NCBI RefSeq assembly: GCF_001429725.1
Contig: NZ_LMHV01000006.1
Location: forward strand, 62,001-126,000
Source of the DNA: Rhizobium sp. Root708
Lineage (GTDB): Bacteria; Pseudomonadota; Alphaproteobacteria; Rhizobiales; Rhizobiaceae
Length of the DNA: 64,000 bases
Direction of reading: 5' to 3'
The notes under the pieces are model-generated. The model worked only from the letters and a program-made list of their open reading frames with translations, was not told where the DNA came from and did not search any database. Below, one piece after another: positions 53,244 to 63,560 of the stretch (the stretch's first letter is position 1; every line of letters starts with the position of its first letter). A program made the translations under genes and the position numbers.

Positions 53244-54440
53244 TCATGACCTTCCCCATGCCTTGTGAATCAGGCCCTGAATCTCGAAATTGACGGCATC
53301 CATGCAATCGATCGCTCGATCATAGGTCTCACGGGTAAAATTCGAGCGGTCCAATTCGTAGAGAGTCCGCTTTGTGAGGCCGGCATCGGAAATGGCCGTT
53401 GTCTTGACCATCGAACTTTTGAGTATCTCTTCCGCCAGCATCGACTGCATGAAACCGAGCATCTGGACCTGCGGCACGTCGGACGGCTCGAAGCGGGTGA
53501 TGAGATAACGCAGCCAGTCCATGCGCACGTTGGCGCCGGCCTTCTTGATCGTCTTGGTGATATTGCCAAGCATCAGCAGAAACTGCGACATCGACATCAG
53601 ATCGAGCATCTGCGGATGCACGGTGATCAGAACCGAAGTCGCGGCCGTCATCGCTGTGAGTGTCAGGTAGCCGAGTTGCGGGGGGCAGTCGACGATCACG
53701 ACATCATAGCGATTGTCGACATCCTCTAGAGCCTTGCCGAACCGCGTGTAAAAGCGTCGGCCTTCGTTGCCGGCCTGCATCGCGAGCGGCGTGTCATACT
53801 CGTATTCCTGCAGCTCAAGATTTGCCGGGACGATATCCAACCCCGGAAAATTGGTCGGCAGGATGACCTTCTCCAAGGGCACGCGATCATTGTCGTAACG
53901 GATCGCATCGTAGAGAGACTGGTTCTTGTCGAGTTCCGGCTGGAAGCCATGAAGCGCCGAAAAGGATGCCTGTGGATCGAGGTCGACGCCAAGGACGCGA
54001 TGGCCGGTGAGTGCGAGATGCTGCGCAAGGTGCGCGGCGGTCGTCGTCTTTCCGGAGCCGCCCTTGAAGTTGACGACGGCAATGACCTGCAGTTTGTCGC
54101 CGGGCTTCCGGTGCGGCACATATTTCTTCGCTTCGCTTTTGCCCGTCCTATCGAGGAAGAAGCGAAGTTCCAGCATCTGCTCGGCCGTGTAGTACTTTCG
54201 ATTGCCGGACATTGTCGTCGGGGTGGGGCCCTTACCGTCGAGGTAAAGGCGCTTGAGGTTGCTCGGCGTGATCCCCAGATAATGGGCCACTTCAGCAACG
54301 GAAAATTGACGCAAGGTCTTCTTTGCGTTTGGAGGATAGTTCTCCAGACGCAGCTGATCGAGCTTGCGCGAGATCTCGGCGCCTTGGGCGAGGATCTTGT
54401 CATCGAACTCGAATGACGGAAGAGGATTAAACGCGTTCAT
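53244..54440 (-). CDS. repA: Plasmid partitioning ATPase RepA (ParA family)
   Basis: The roughly 398-residue protein has an N-terminal helix-turn-helix region (FSVAEVAHYLGITPSNLKRLYLDGKGP), the deviant Walker A VNFKGGSGKTTTAAHLAQHLAL, LGVDLDPQASFSALHG and DVVIVDCPPQLGYLTLTAM. It partitions the replicon and, with RepB, represses repABC. An alternative start is the ATG at 54455; I chose 54440 because GGAG lies close before it. Upstream is a regulatory region with a parS palindrome and a long inverted repeat. Confidence 0.96.
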   Translation of the reverse strand: MNAFNPLPSFEFDDKILAQGAEISRKLDQLRLENYPPNAKKTLRQFSVAEVAHYLGITPSNLKRLYLDGKGPTPTTMSGNRKYYTAEQMLELRFFLDRTGKSEAKKYVPHRKPGDKLQVIAVVNFKGGSGKTTTAAHLAQHLALTGHRVLGVDLDPQASFSALHGFQPELDKNQSLYDAIRYDNDRVPLEKVILPTNFPGLDIVPANLELQEYEYDTPLAMQAGNEGRRFYTRFGKALEDVDNRYDVVIVDCPPQLGYLTLTAMTAATSVLITVHPQMLDLMSMSQFLLMLGNITKTIKKAGANVRMDWLRYLITRFEPSDVPQVQMLGFMQSMLAEEILKSSMVKTTAISDAGLTKRTLYELDRSNFTRETYDRAIDCMDAVNFEIQGLIHKAWGRS

Positions 54441-54479
54441 TGTCTCCGGGACCATAATGGCGATAGAACAGCCGAAATT

Positions 54480-54672
54480 GGCTAAATGCCGTCATTATTG
54501 CCGATTCTCTCCGGCTGACAAGGGTGTTGGAGGAATGGCGGGCGGTATCTAACTAACAGGCCCATAAGTCGCCGATTCTGCTAGCGGATGAAACGCCCGC
54601 CGCGGTCTTTCCACACTTCTGTTGACGGCCGTCAACAAAGCCAAATTCGGCAATAAAGTCCGGCATTTAGCC
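54480..54672. promoter_or_regulatory. repABC promoter region with long inverted repeat and second parS
   Basis: GGCTAAATGCCG at 54480-54491 has its exact reverse complement CGGCATTTAGCC at 54661-54672, and the match continues inward with ATTATTGCCGA facing TCGGCAATAAA. Between the arms lie a perfect parS palindrome, GTTGACGGCCGTCAAC (54621-54636), and two direct copies of GCCGATTCT (54500-54508, 54571-54579). The region should contain the repA promoter and its autoregulatory operators. Confidence 0.8.
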
Positions 54673-55030
54673 TCCGAGCAGGAAGAGCATGCGTGGCTGA
54701 GCACTATGCCGCCACGGCTAGGCTTATCCAGCGGTCGGTGCCGTCAAGAATTGCACTTATCCGGAAAATACAAGGTCTTAGCCGAATCGGACTCTGGTCG
54801 AATGCAGAGTCAACGATTCGTTCATTGCTCTCCTTGCGCAGGAGCTATCCGGCACGTGACAATTTGCCGGCAGCGGATTCCGCATTTGGCAACTTGGCGC
54901 GGATCCATATTTCATCCTAAGTTGGAGCGGGCCGGACGAGGGTAAATCCCGCCCCGTCTAGCCTTAACGCTTGTGCCGACAGTCACGAGCAGGGGCGAAC
55001 GTGTAGCTGCGGGCGAGGAGATCGGAAAGT

Positions 55031-55615
55031 TTGCTGGAGGACTATATCGCCCGCTACGGGGTGGCTGCCGTCTTTGTCGGCGCCGGCATTGAGGGAGAGA
55101 CGGCGGCCTTCCTCGGAGGAGTCCTCGCGCATCGGCATCTACTCCCCTACTGGCAGGTTGCGGTCGCTGCGAGCGTGGGATCGTTCGCCGCCGACCAGTT
55201 CTATTTCTTCGCCGGCCGTTTCGCGTCTCAATGGTCTCTCGTACAGCGGCTCATTCGTTCGCCCTTTCTGGAGCGTGCCACACAACTTCTCGAGGCGTAT
55301 CCGACCGGCTTTATTCTGGCGTTTCGTTTTATCTATGGTGTTCGAACCGTCAGTCCCGTCGCGATCGGACTGTCCAAAGTGTCGGCAAGAAAGTTCGTCA
55401 TCCTAAATGCGGTTGCGGCCGTCGTGTGGGGCGTGGGCATCACGGCGATCGGCTATCTTTTCGGAAATGTGGTTGAGGCGATGTTGGGCCGCCTTCTCCT
55501 TCATACCCATCTGATAATCGCATTGGCCGGGATCGCGGCAGTACTCACCGTAAGCGTTTTTGCAATTCGGCGGAGGTTGTTTAGCAGGCGACCAGGTCCG
55601 GGCGGCAACGAGTAA
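55031..55615 (+). CDS. DedA/VTT-domain membrane protein
   Basis: The 194-residue protein has the DedA layout: an early reentrant region (YGVAAVFVGAGIEGETAAFLGGVLA), a SFAADQFYFFAGRF block, AFRFIYGVRTVSPVAIGLSKVSARKFVILNAVAAVVWG, and terminal hydrophobic helices. The family includes undecaprenyl-phosphate and phospholipid flippases. The start is a TTG at 55031. It is divergent from repA and stands alone. Confidence 0.88.
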   Translation: MLEDYIARYGVAAVFVGAGIEGETAAFLGGVLAHRHLLPYWQVAVAASVGSFAADQFYFFAGRFASQWSLVQRLIRSPFLERATQLLEAYPTGFILAFRFIYGVRTVSPVAIGLSKVSARKFVILNAVAAVVWGVGITAIGYLFGNVVEAMLGRLLLHTHLIIALAGIAAVLTVSVFAIRRRLFSRRPGPGGNE

Positions 55616-56768
55616 GTTTCTCTCTGCGGAGCCGTCCGCAAGAATTTGGCGCGACGGCGGAGGTGGAGTTTCCATCCCAACACGGCGTTGCGCAGCCGGA
55701 TGGGCGCCTGTCAGCTTATAGTCGGCGGATGGTTCTCGCGTTCGGCTAGGATTACTTCTCGTGCCCCGTCGTGCAGCCGCAGGGGCGCGGAGATCGGGCC
55801 GCCGGGCGACAACGGCTGACTTCGCGAGTGGGTCTTTGATCGATGTAGATCGGTGGGGCGAGCGTCAAGCCGCACGTCCTGCCGATCGGTAAAACGGCTT
55901 TGCCGGAGAGCGGCAGCCATTGCCATTCCCGAGCGTCAAGTGCTGTGGTGCACGATGTCGCTTCGCTCGGAGAGATGTGCAATCGCGGAGGCACAAGGGT
56001 GTTCGCTTCGTTCTACCTTTTGGGAAATCGCGGCACTACCATGCTCGGGTCCGGACGGCTTCCAGTCGAATCGGATGATCTGCGCGGAAGTGGATCTCCG
56101 TCCAGCGGCAGAACTTATATCAAGTCGATCTCAACACGCTCAGCTTGAGTGGAAGTTGGTATTTGCCGAGGCGATCTGGTCCGTGCTGATCGCGCTTCCT
56201 AGACCAACCGGTTTTCAGTTGCGGAGATCGAGACGCGCTACGGGCATTGATTGAGACTACTTTCCTGACACGGGAGCGCTGACCTCTCGTTGACTGTGGT
56301 TCGCGTCGGAGCGAAGCCATATGCACTGCAGCAGAAGGTCGGTGCGAATGTGAGCAGTGGGCCAACGCAAATGCCGCGGGCCATGTCGATCCTATGCGCT
56401 CCAAGCATAGATCGATTCTGCGTGCGGAATAGTCGTAACCGCGCGCGTCAGCTGAACGACTTTGGTGCCCTGGCACAGGTTCAATCGCCGCAACTCGATC
56501 GCTCAGGGAGATCGATCCGGGTTTCATGAGTGTACAGTTAAATGTACGTAAGAAAAGGCATGTTTATCGCGACAAATAATCAGTGCGAATAGGCGTGCAG
56601 GAGAAGCGCGACGCTGGAGAGGGGTTGTCTCATTGCATCGCGCCGCGAGATTCTTTCCAGAGAGCCTCTGTGCGGCTTTTCGGGTGAGCCAAGGTAGCCC
56701 TATTGGGCTGCCACGCTAATCACTGGCCTCAACAAGCGAGGACCCGAACCCGTCATCGGCACGGCTAA
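55616..56768. other. Long gene-free stretch between DedA and bioZ
   Basis: These 1153 bases between two convergent genes contain several open frames of 60-135 codons on both strands, but none has a convincing start, ribosome site or domain, and they overlap one another. It may be decayed coding DNA. The only structures are a GTAC-N8-GTAC dyad near 56532-56547 and the hairpin at 56693-56712. Confidence 0.6.
56693..56712. terminator. Hairpin downstream of bioZ
   Basis: GGTAGCCC and GGGCTGCC pair with one G-T position around the loop TATT, 57 bases beyond the bioZ stop. There is no T-run, so its terminator role is tentative. Confidence 0.45.
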
Positions 56769-57755
56769 TCAGACGGCGAACGCCACAGCTCCTCCGCTAA
56801 GTCCGGCACCGGCAGCGGTCATCAGAATCAACTGTCCGGAGGTCAGTGGCGTTTGCCGATGGGCAACCGACAACGAAAGGGGGATCGTTGCGGCAGAAGA
56901 GTTGCCGAAGTCGGCAATGGTACTGAGCATTCTGTCCTCATCGACCCCGAGTTCGTGACGGACCGCGTCGCAGAGGCGAGCATTTGCCTGGTGCGGAACG
57001 AAGCAATCGATGTCGGAGGCAGACATCGCCGCCTCGGTCATGACCTGCCGCGAGGTGCGGCTCATGAGGTCGACTGCCCGAATGAAGACCTCGCGCCCAT
57101 CACACATAGACATCAGTACCTGATCGGCGGGCGTGTCCGGCGAAAATGGCAAGCTGCTGCCGCCGGCCGGGATCGTGATCAGATCATAGCCGCTCCCGTC
57201 CGCGGCAAGTGCAGCCGCCCTTAAGCCACTTCGCCCGGTGCGGCACGGCGCCAGCACGACAGCTCCCGCCCCGTCGGCGAACAGGACCGAGCTTGCCCGC
57301 TCGGCAATGTTGATGCGACGGCTTAAAATGTTGGCAGCGACGACCAGGACCGGCCGACCATGGGAGCGCACAAAACTGTCGCCAAGCGTCAGCGCGTAGA
57401 GAAAGCCGGAGCATGCGCCGGCAAGATCTATCGCTCCGGAATTCTCCAATCGCAGCTTGTGTGCCAATAGGGGGGCGGACGGGGGAAGCAGATGGTCGGG
57501 CGTCGAGGTGGCGAGCAATGTCAGCGCGATCTCGCTTCGCGCAATCCCGGCATCCTCAAGTGCCACGTCGCCTGCCTGGGCAGCAAGACCGGTTAGCGTA
57601 TCGCCTTCAATCGCCCAGTGGCGGGATCGGATACCGGTGCGCCTCTCGATCCAGCCCTCCCCGAGCCCAAGGCGATCTTCGATCTCACGGTTGCGGACGA
57701 CGCGCGATGGGACGGCGTGGCCGAAACCGGCAAGGCGCGAGGAAAGTGGCGTCAC
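56769..57755 (-). CDS. bioZ: BioZ, beta-ketoacyl-ACP synthase III-like enzyme of biotin synthesis
   Basis: The 328-residue thiolase-fold enzyme has the FabH-type triad: Cys in [11 protein letters not shown], His in VPHQANARL and Asn in [12 protein letters not shown]. As the last gene of bioBFDAZ it matches BioZ of Agrobacterium and Brucella, which condenses a glutaryl thioester with malonyl-ACP to give the pimeloyl-ACP precursor. This replaces the BioC-BioH route. It overlaps the bioA start by four bases. Without the bio context it would be called FabH. Confidence 0.93.
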   Translation of the reverse strand: MTPLSSRLAGFGHAVPSRVVRNREIEDRLGLGEGWIERRTGIRSRHWAIEGDTLTGLAAQAGDVALEDAGIARSEIALTLLATSTPDHLLPPSAPLLAHKLRLENSGAIDLAGACSGFLYALTLGDSFVRSHGRPVLVVAANILSRRINIAERASSVLFADGAGAVVLAPCRTGRSGLRAAALAADGSGYDLITIPAGGSSLPFSPDTPADQVLMSMCDGREVFIRAVDLMSRTSRQVMTEAAMSASDIDCFVPHQANARLCDAVRHELGVDEDRMLSTIADFGNSSAATIPLSLSVAHRQTPLTSGQLILMTAAGAGLSGGAVAFAV

Positions 57756-59023
57756 GATCGCTGCTCCCTGAGCACGAGCGAAGCGACTTCATCGATCGCG
57801 TCATATGCGGCGGCGAGCTGCTCGGCGCTCGTGCAGTAGGGCGGCATCAGGTAGATCACATTGCCAAGCGGGCGGATCAGCAATCCGCGCTCGCGAAAGA
57901 GTGCGCGCAGGCGCGGTCCAACCTCCGCAAGATAACCACCCGTCGGCACGGCAAGATCGAGTGCAGCTATCGTGCCGCATTGCCTGACCGAGCTAAACCG
58001 CGGATCCGCTGCGAAGCGCGCCAAATGCTGCTCGTGTTGCGTTGCAAGATCGGATATCCGGGCATCTACCGGCTCGTGGCGCCAGACTTCGAGATTGGCG
58101 ACCGCTGCGGCGCAGGCGATCGGGTTCGCGGTGTAGGAGCTTGAGTGGAAGAACATCTTTCGCCGATCGGTGGAGAAATGCGCCGCGAAGACGTCACTTG
58201 AGCAGAGCGTGGCCGCAAGCGGCAGCGATCCTCCGGTCAGCCCTTTCGACGTACAGAGAATATCCGGGCTGATGTCGGCCTGTTCACACGCAAATCGGGT
58301 TCCGGTGCGACCCCAGCCGGTCATCACTTCGTCGGCGATGAACAGGCACTCGTAGCGGCTCGCTATCTCCCGAAGTGACTTCAGTGTGGCATGGCTATAG
58401 AACTTCATGCCGCCCGCCCCGAGAACAAGAGGTTCGATGAGGATAGCTGCGGCCTTTCCCTGACGACAGATGGCCTCGAATGCATCGAGGGTTTCTTGTT
58501 CACGGCCAGCCTCGGGGTAGGGGAGGCGGTTGACGGCAAACAGCAGCGGCTCGAAGGGTGCGTTGAAGACACCGCGTTCTCCGGCGGACATGGTGCCGAT
58601 CGTATCGCCATGATAGCCGTGCTCCATCACCACGATGCGGTCACGCGCGATTCCAGTGTTGTGGAAGGTGCCAAGCGCCATCTTGATGGCAACCTCGACG
58701 GCGGTTGAACCGCTGTCCGAGTAGAAGACATGCTGCAATCCCGAAGGTGCAATATCGAGTAGCCGGGCTGCGAGCGTTTCGGCCGGCTCATGCGTAAATT
58801 CCGCGAAGATGATCTGATCGTAGGATTCACTTGCCTCCCGGATCGCCGCCATGATCCTTGGGTGGCGATGACCGTGGGTGATCACCCACCACGACGAGAT
58901 GGCATCGAAGAAACGATTACCGCCCTCATCGAACAGATAGGCGCCTTCCGTCGCGACGATCCGCTGCATTGGAGCCGCAAGGGCATGCTGGGTGAAGGGA
59001 TGCCAGACGGGCGAGGGGATCAC
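57752..59023 (-). CDS. bioA: Adenosylmethionine-8-amino-7-oxononanoate aminotransferase BioA
   Basis: The 423-residue PLP enzyme has the N-terminal HPFTQH block, [18 protein letters not shown], the aspartate block [15 protein letters not shown] and the lysine motif [16 protein letters not shown], with the Schiff-base Lys. It converts KAPA to DAPA using S-adenosylmethionine as amino donor. It overlaps both bioD upstream and bioZ downstream by four bases, so translation is coupled throughout. Confidence 0.96.
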   Translation of the reverse strand: MIPSPVWHPFTQHALAAPMQRIVATEGAYLFDEGGNRFFDAISSWWVITHGHRHPRIMAAIREASESYDQIIFAEFTHEPAETLAARLLDIAPSGLQHVFYSDSGSTAVEVAIKMALGTFHNTGIARDRIVVMEHGYHGDTIGTMSAGERGVFNAPFEPLLFAVNRLPYPEAGREQETLDAFEAICRQGKAAAILIEPLVLGAGGMKFYSHATLKSLREIASRYECLFIADEVMTGWGRTGTRFACEQADISPDILCTSKGLTGGSLPLAATLCSSDVFAAHFSTDRRKMFFHSSSYTANPIACAAAVANLEVWRHEPVDARISDLATQHEQHLARFAADPRFSSVRQCGTIAALDLAVPTGGYLAEVGPRLRALFRERGLLIRPLGNVIYLMPPYCTSAEQLAAAYDAIDEVASLVLREQRS

Positions 59024-59658
59024 GAGCTCATCTCCATAAGGGCGGCAACATCAAAGTTCTCGGAGAATGCGCGGCGCAGAGTCTCCCGCGTCAAAGTCTC
59101 AACAATCGGCAACCGCCCCAGGATTTTCACCTGTGCGATTGCCGCGATGACCGCCTGGCTTTCTTCGTTCTCCGCGCCGATGAAGGCGACACCGGCTACC
59201 GGGATCGCACGGCTGCGAAGGGCTTCGACGGAGAGGAGGGTATGATTGATGGTTCCAAGCGACGTTCGTGCACAAAGGATGACGGGGATTTTCCACCGGG
59301 CGAAGACGTCAGCGAAAACGTTCCTCGCTGTCAAAGGAACCAGCAATCCCCCGGCACCCTCGATCACAAGTGGGCCAGCGCCTTTCGGTGGCGTGAGCAG
59401 GACGGTATCGATCTCGACACCGTCTATCCGCGCTGCAAGATGCGGTGAGGCCGGCGTGTTGAGGCGATAGCGCTCCGGCAAAATATGGTCGCCAGGTAGT
59501 CCGCTCAGCCTGGCAACCACCTCGCTGTCGGTCTCCTCTTCAAGGCCGGATTGGACAGGCTTCCAATACCTGGCACCGAGCGCGCCGGCCAAGCCGGCAG
59601 CGAAAATGGTCTTGCCTATGCCGGTGTCGGTTCCGGACACCACGAAACGGGGGGTCAT
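59020..59658 (-). CDS. bioD: Dethiobiotin synthetase BioD
   Basis: The 212-residue enzyme has the P-loop [15 protein letters not shown] at its N-terminus, [14 protein letters not shown] and [12 protein letters not shown]. It carboxylates DAPA to dethiobiotin with ATP and CO2. I chose the ATG at 59658; the longer frame to 59691 overlaps bioF. Its stop overlaps the bioA start. Confidence 0.96.
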   Translation of the reverse strand: MTPRFVVSGTDTGIGKTIFAAGLAGALGARYWKPVQSGLEEETDSEVVARLSGLPGDHILPERYRLNTPASPHLAARIDGVEIDTVLLTPPKGAGPLVIEGAGGLLVPLTARNVFADVFARWKIPVILCARTSLGTINHTLLSVEALRSRAIPVAGVAFIGAENEESQAVIAAIAQVKILGRLPIVETLTRETLRRAFSENFDVAALMEMSS

Positions 59659-60800
59659 TTGCCGTGCTCCTTCATGGCGACTGCGAGGCAATCCAGCATC
59701 GTCGTGATTTCCGACGAGCCGACATTCAGCGTCACCGACAGTCGCAAACGCGCGGTACCTTCGGGAACTGTTGGCGGCCGGATCGCCCGGATGTCGAAAC
59801 CGTCAGCCTGAAGCGCCTGGGCTATTCGAACGGCGCGAGTGTTGTCGCCAATCAGGATCGGTTGAATTTGCGAGCGGCTTGGGGCGATGCCGAACTGGTT
59901 CTCCAATCGCTCTCCGAGATGGACGACGAGGTGCTGCAGTGCTGTCCGCCGCTCCGGTTCGTCTCTGACGATGCGCAGCGCTTCTCGCACGCCCGCCGCC
60001 ATGAGGGGGGAGGGCGCAGTGGAATAAATGAAGGCACGAGCGCGGTTGACCAAATAATCCACAAGCACGCCGGGCGCTGCAAGCAGAGCACCGGAAACGC
60101 CGAGTGCCTTGCCGCAGGTGTGCAGCGCGATGACGTTCTCTCGGCCTTCGAGATCTGCGGCAAGTCCTTTGCCGTCGCTGCCGAAGACGCCGGTTGAATG
60201 CGCTTCATCAATCACGAGGAAGCCGTCATGGCGATCCGCGATGTCGGCAAGCGCCGACAACGGTGCCCTGTCTCCATCCATGGAATAGACACTTTCGACG
60301 GCAATCCAAGGGCGACCTCTGCCACCCTTCTTCCTCCAGCGCTGAATTGCATCAGCGAATGCATCGGCGTCGTTGTGCGCGGCGCCGACCGCGGTCGCCT
60401 TGCTTCCGGCGATGCCCTCGTGAACGCTGGCGTGGATCAGCGCGTCGTGAACAATAAGGTCGTCCCGCTGCGGCAACGTCGAAAACAGGGCGGAATTGGC
60501 GGCATAGCCGCTGCCGAAATAGAGCGCCCGTTCGACACCGAAGAATTCGGCGGCTTCTGCCTCCAAGGTTTCATGCTCCGGGTGATTGCCGCGCAAAAGG
60601 CGCGATCCGGCAGCCCCCACCGGCACTCCTCGCTCCATCGCGGACTGAACCGCATCCTTCAGGCGGGGTCCATTGGCGAGAGCAAGGAAGTCGTTGGAGG
60701 TGAAGTCCACGCCCTGCCGCGGGGAGAGGGAGCGCAAGCGCATCTTGTGTTGCAATCGGCCGAGCGTAGCCGCGTAGCTGGATAGAACGGGCGACCCCAT
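59655..60800 (-). CDS. bioF: 8-amino-7-oxononanoate synthase BioF
   Basis: The 381-residue PLP enzyme has [51 protein letters not shown] and the lysine motif [15 protein letters not shown]. It condenses the pimeloyl thioester with alanine to give KAPA. It overlaps bioB upstream (ATGA) and bioD downstream by four bases. Confidence 0.96.
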   Translation of the reverse strand: MGSPVLSSYAATLGRLQHKMRLRSLSPRQGVDFTSNDFLALANGPRLKDAVQSAMERGVPVGAAGSRLLRGNHPEHETLEAEAAEFFGVERALYFGSGYAANSALFSTLPQRDDLIVHDALIHASVHEGIAGSKATAVGAAHNDADAFADAIQRWRKKGGRGRPWIAVESVYSMDGDRAPLSALADIADRHDGFLVIDEAHSTGVFGSDGKGLAADLEGRENVIALHTCGKALGVSGALLAAPGVLVDYLVNRARAFIYSTAPSPLMAAGVREALRIVRDEPERRTALQHLVVHLGERLENQFGIAPSRSQIQPILIGDNTRAVRIAQALQADGFDIRAIRPPTVPEGTARLRLSVTLNVGSSEITTMLDCLAVAMKEHGK

Positions 60801-61768
60801 CAGGCTTGCCCCAGCGGCATCGGCGAAAGGCCCAGGCGGTGGAAAAGAGAGACGTCGTGGTCGTCTCCCGGATTATCGGCGGTCAGCAAGGTATCGCCGA
60901 CGAAAATGGAGTTCGCGCCGGCGAAGAAACAGAGCGCCTGCATTTCATCGCTCATCTCTGTGCGTCCGGCTGAAAGCCGCAGGTGCGACGTCGGCATCAG
61001 GACGCGGGCGAGCGCGATGGTCCTTACGAAATCGATCGGATCGACGGGCGCAGCATTGGCGAGTTTGGAACCCGGTATGGCGATGAGCTGGTTGATCGGC
61101 ACGCTCTCCGGCGGCACCGGCAAATTTGCCAGTGTCAGGAGCATGGAAATGCGATCCTCAACGGTTTCGCCCATGCCAAGAATTCCGCCAGCGCAGACCT
61201 TGATGCCGGCCGCCCGCACCGTTTCGATCGTGTCGAGCCGATCTTCGAAGCTGCGCGTCGTGATGATTTCTGGGTAGAAGCGTTTGGAACTGTCGATATT
61301 GTGATTGTAGTAGTCCAACCCGGCCTGCGCGAGCTTGCTGGCCTGGATCTCGCTCAGCATGCCGAGGGTCATGCAGCTTTCCATGCCGAGTGCCTTGACG
61401 CCTTCGACCATCGCGACGAGGGCATCCATGTCGCGGTCCTTCGGGCTCCGCCAGGCCGCGCCCATGCAATATCGGGTGGCGCCGGCATCCTTTGCCTTCT
61501 GCGCCTCCTCGATAACAGCCGAGACCTCCAACAGTTTCGAGGCTCTTAGCCCGGTCGGATAATGCGATGACTGGCTGCAGTAGCCGCAATCCTCAGCGCA
61601 TCCACCGGTCTTGATCGACAGCAATCGGCTCATCTGCACCGCATTCGGGTCAAAATGCTGGCGGTGAATGCTGTGCGCACGGAAGAGGAGATCATTGAAT
61701 GGAAGATTATAGATAATTTGTGCTTCTGACGGCGTTAACCGTGGCGTCGAGCTTGGGATACTGAGCAA
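60800..61768 (-). CDS. bioB: Biotin synthase BioB
   Basis: The 322-residue radical SAM enzyme has its CxxxCxxC cluster motif at Cys57, Cys61 and Cys64 ([13 protein letters not shown]), and [15 protein letters not shown] and [14 protein letters not shown]. It inserts sulfur into dethiobiotin. It begins with a TTG at 61768; the alignment of [22 protein letters not shown] to other BioB N-termini supports this start. A BioR-type box lies inside its first codons as well as upstream. Confidence 0.95.
   Translation of the reverse strand: MLSIPSSTPRLTPSEAQIIYNLPFNDLLFRAHSIHRQHFDPNAVQMSRLLSIKTGGCAEDCGYCSQSSHYPTGLRASKLLEVSAVIEEAQKAKDAGATRYCMGAAWRSPKDRDMDALVAMVEGVKALGMESCMTLGMLSEIQASKLAQAGLDYYNHNIDSSKRFYPEIITTRSFEDRLDTIETVRAAGIKVCAGGILGMGETVEDRISMLLTLANLPVPPESVPINQLIAIPGSKLANAAPVDPIDFVRTIALARVLMPTSHLRLSAGRTEMSDEMQALCFFAGANSIFVGDTLLTADNPGDDHDVSLFHRLGLSPMPLGQA
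61707..61716. promoter_or_regulatory. BioR-type box inside the 5' end of bioB
   Basis: TTATAGATAA (reverse complement TTATCTATAA) is the BioR operator of alphaproteobacterial biotin genes. It lies about 52-61 bases inside the bioB coding region. Confidence 0.6.
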
Positions 61769-61821
61769 AATATCGGCCTCTTCGTTGGTCGCCTACCAAT
61801 AAAGAAGCGACGAATTCAAAA

Positions 61822-61831
61822 TTATAGATAA
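61822..61831. promoter_or_regulatory. BioR-type box upstream of bioB
   Basis: TTATAGATAA again matches the BioR operator, about 54 bases upstream of the bioB start in an AT-rich promoter region. BioR is a GntR-family repressor; its gene is not in the window. Confidence 0.75.
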
Positions 61832-62126
61832 AAATGCATATCGTTGATAAAATCGCAAGGGGAGAAAAGTAGCCGATCGCCACGCGATGGCAGGGACGTA
61901 GGAGCGGCCCAAGTTGCCTATGGCAATTACACGGCGTAGCCGGGTAGGGCTGACGAGCGACGTGAGCGCCAACTGTAAGCCGAGTCACCAGGCTTCTGGG
62001 ATTGCAACTGTGGCCTGCAATATGCGGGCGCAGTCTAACGTGCCCATCGACCTAGTGATGGGTCACTTATCGATCGGCCGGGGTCTAAGCCCTTATCTCA
62101 AACTAGGCGTTGGCTTGTGTCCGGCC
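61832..62126. other. Gene-free stretch upstream of the biotin operon
   Basis: These 295 bases separate the end of the DUF3422 gene from the BioR box; both genes are on the - strand. I see no convincing gene. The part nearest bioB is AT-rich and probably contains the operon promoter. Confidence 0.5.
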
Positions 62127-63314
62127 CTAGTCGTGCTCAAGCGCATGCTTGACCCGCAAAACCGTCAGGCCAACCGTTGCGATCACAATCGGAATGGAAA
62201 CCAGCATCACCAGCGGACTTATGTGGTAACCGGCGTGGTCCACGGTCTCGAACACTACCTTCAGCAGGCTCAACAGATAATAGCTGATCGCGATGACCGA
62301 AAATCCTTCGACGGCCCGCTGGATCTTTACCTGTGTAGCCGCGCGATCGGCCATGGCCTGGATCTGGATCGTGTTCTGAAGCTCGATTTCCATCTGGATA
62401 CGGGTCTGAAGGAGATCGACCAGATGAGTTGCCGCGCGTGATAGCTGGTCCAGCCGCAACACGGTCGCCGCACAGGTACGAACCGCGGGCTTGAAGCGGC
62501 GCGCAACGAAAACGCCGAAACGTTGAAATCCCGGTACGTGTGTTTCCCGCAGTTCGGCTATCCGCTCTTCGACGATTTGCGCATAGGCGGCAGTCGCGCC
62601 AAACCGATTGCGCGTCTCGGCAGTGGCGGAGATCACACGGGCCGAGAGCGCCGATATTTCGTCGAGAAGGGGTTTATGCTCCGAGGTCGGAATCGTCAGG
62701 TTGCGATCGCTAAGTTCGATCAGTCTGGCGTCAAACTCGCTGAGAAGCGGCGCCAGCCGGCGTGCCTCCGGCAGCCCCATCAGAGCAATGGAGCGATAGG
62801 TTTCGATCTCCAGAATTCGGCGCACCATTCGTCCGAGCCGGTAGGCATTGAGATCGCTGTTGAAGAGAGCGATCCTGCTTCCTTCTCCCCGCCGAACGCG
62901 AAAATCCGAGCAAACCAGCGCCGCTCCGCCACCGATCGATGACGCAGCCGTCTCCTGAAAACCCAGTTCTCTGAGGCTGGGACCGAGTTCCGCAGAGACG
63001 GTCCCGTTTACCAATAGCCCAATTCGGCAGATGAGATCAGCCTCGGAGACTTCGCCAATGCCGAGAGATGATGTTGCTGCCACGGGCCATTCGCGTGCGT
63101 CAGCGTCAAGCTGGACGACCCGCGTGACCGTAACGAACTCGGTATGTCGTTCGATCTGTGTACGGACGTATGGAGCGTCGGCGTCGGTCTTCAATCTGCC
63201 GATGATGGGATCATACTGGTCCCTGGACATGAATGCGAGATGTTCGACGAATGCCGGTCCGGCGAAATAGATGGACGGCCGGGCATGTAGCTCTGCATTG
63301 AAGTCCTGGGACAT
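62127..63314 (-). CDS. DUF3422 family membrane protein
   Basis: The 395-residue protein has a long cytoplasmic N-terminal part opening FNAELHARPSIYFAGPAFVEHLAFMSRD, a predicted coiled region (residues about 200-330), and two C-terminal transmembrane helices (VEGFSVIAISYYLLSLLKVVF and ISPLVMLVSIPIVIATVGLTVL). This matches DUF3422, common in alpha- and betaproteobacteria and of unknown function. The start at 63314 fits the family N-terminus. Confidence 0.85.
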   Translation of the reverse strand: MSQDFNAELHARPSIYFAGPAFVEHLAFMSRDQYDPIIGRLKTDADAPYVRTQIERHTEFVTVTRVVQLDADAREWPVAATSSLGIGEVSEADLICRIGLLVNGTVSAELGPSLRELGFQETAASSIGGGAALVCSDFRVRRGEGSRIALFNSDLNAYRLGRMVRRILEIETYRSIALMGLPEARRLAPLLSEFDARLIELSDRNLTIPTSEHKPLLDEISALSARVISATAETRNRFGATAAYAQIVEERIAELRETHVPGFQRFGVFVARRFKPAVRTCAATVLRLDQLSRAATHLVDLLQTRIQMEIELQNTIQIQAMADRAATQVKIQRAVEGFSVIAISYYLLSLLKVVFETVDHAGYHISPLVMLVSIPIVIATVGLTVLRVKHALEHD

Positions 63315-63560
63315 TCGATCTTCCACGATTCTGCTGATATCGAGTTAGCCCACATAGCAACGGTGCTCCGTCGTCGCCATCGAATTAATACCGATCGAAG
63401 GGCGACCTTTGGTCGCTTTGTCCAGCCCTCAAGCCATGTTCCCATTGCGATCGTTGGAGTGTCGCCGGCAGTTCGGCGTTTGTTGAACGACAATAGCGCC
63501 GAGAGTTAGCCGACTTGGCAACTCTCGGCTTCGAGCCCGAGGCATGTCAAAAAAGCAACG

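Noticed and set aside
54622..54945. 107-codon + strand frame near repA
   Set aside because: It runs through the parS palindrome and inverted repeat and has no recognisable protein features.
56769..57755. FabH of fatty acid synthesis
   Set aside because: It is translationally coupled to bioA in a bioBFDAZ operon, which identifies it as BioZ.
61914..62441. 175-codon + strand frame
   Set aside because: Most of it is antisense to the DUF3422 gene and it shows no domain or ribosome site.
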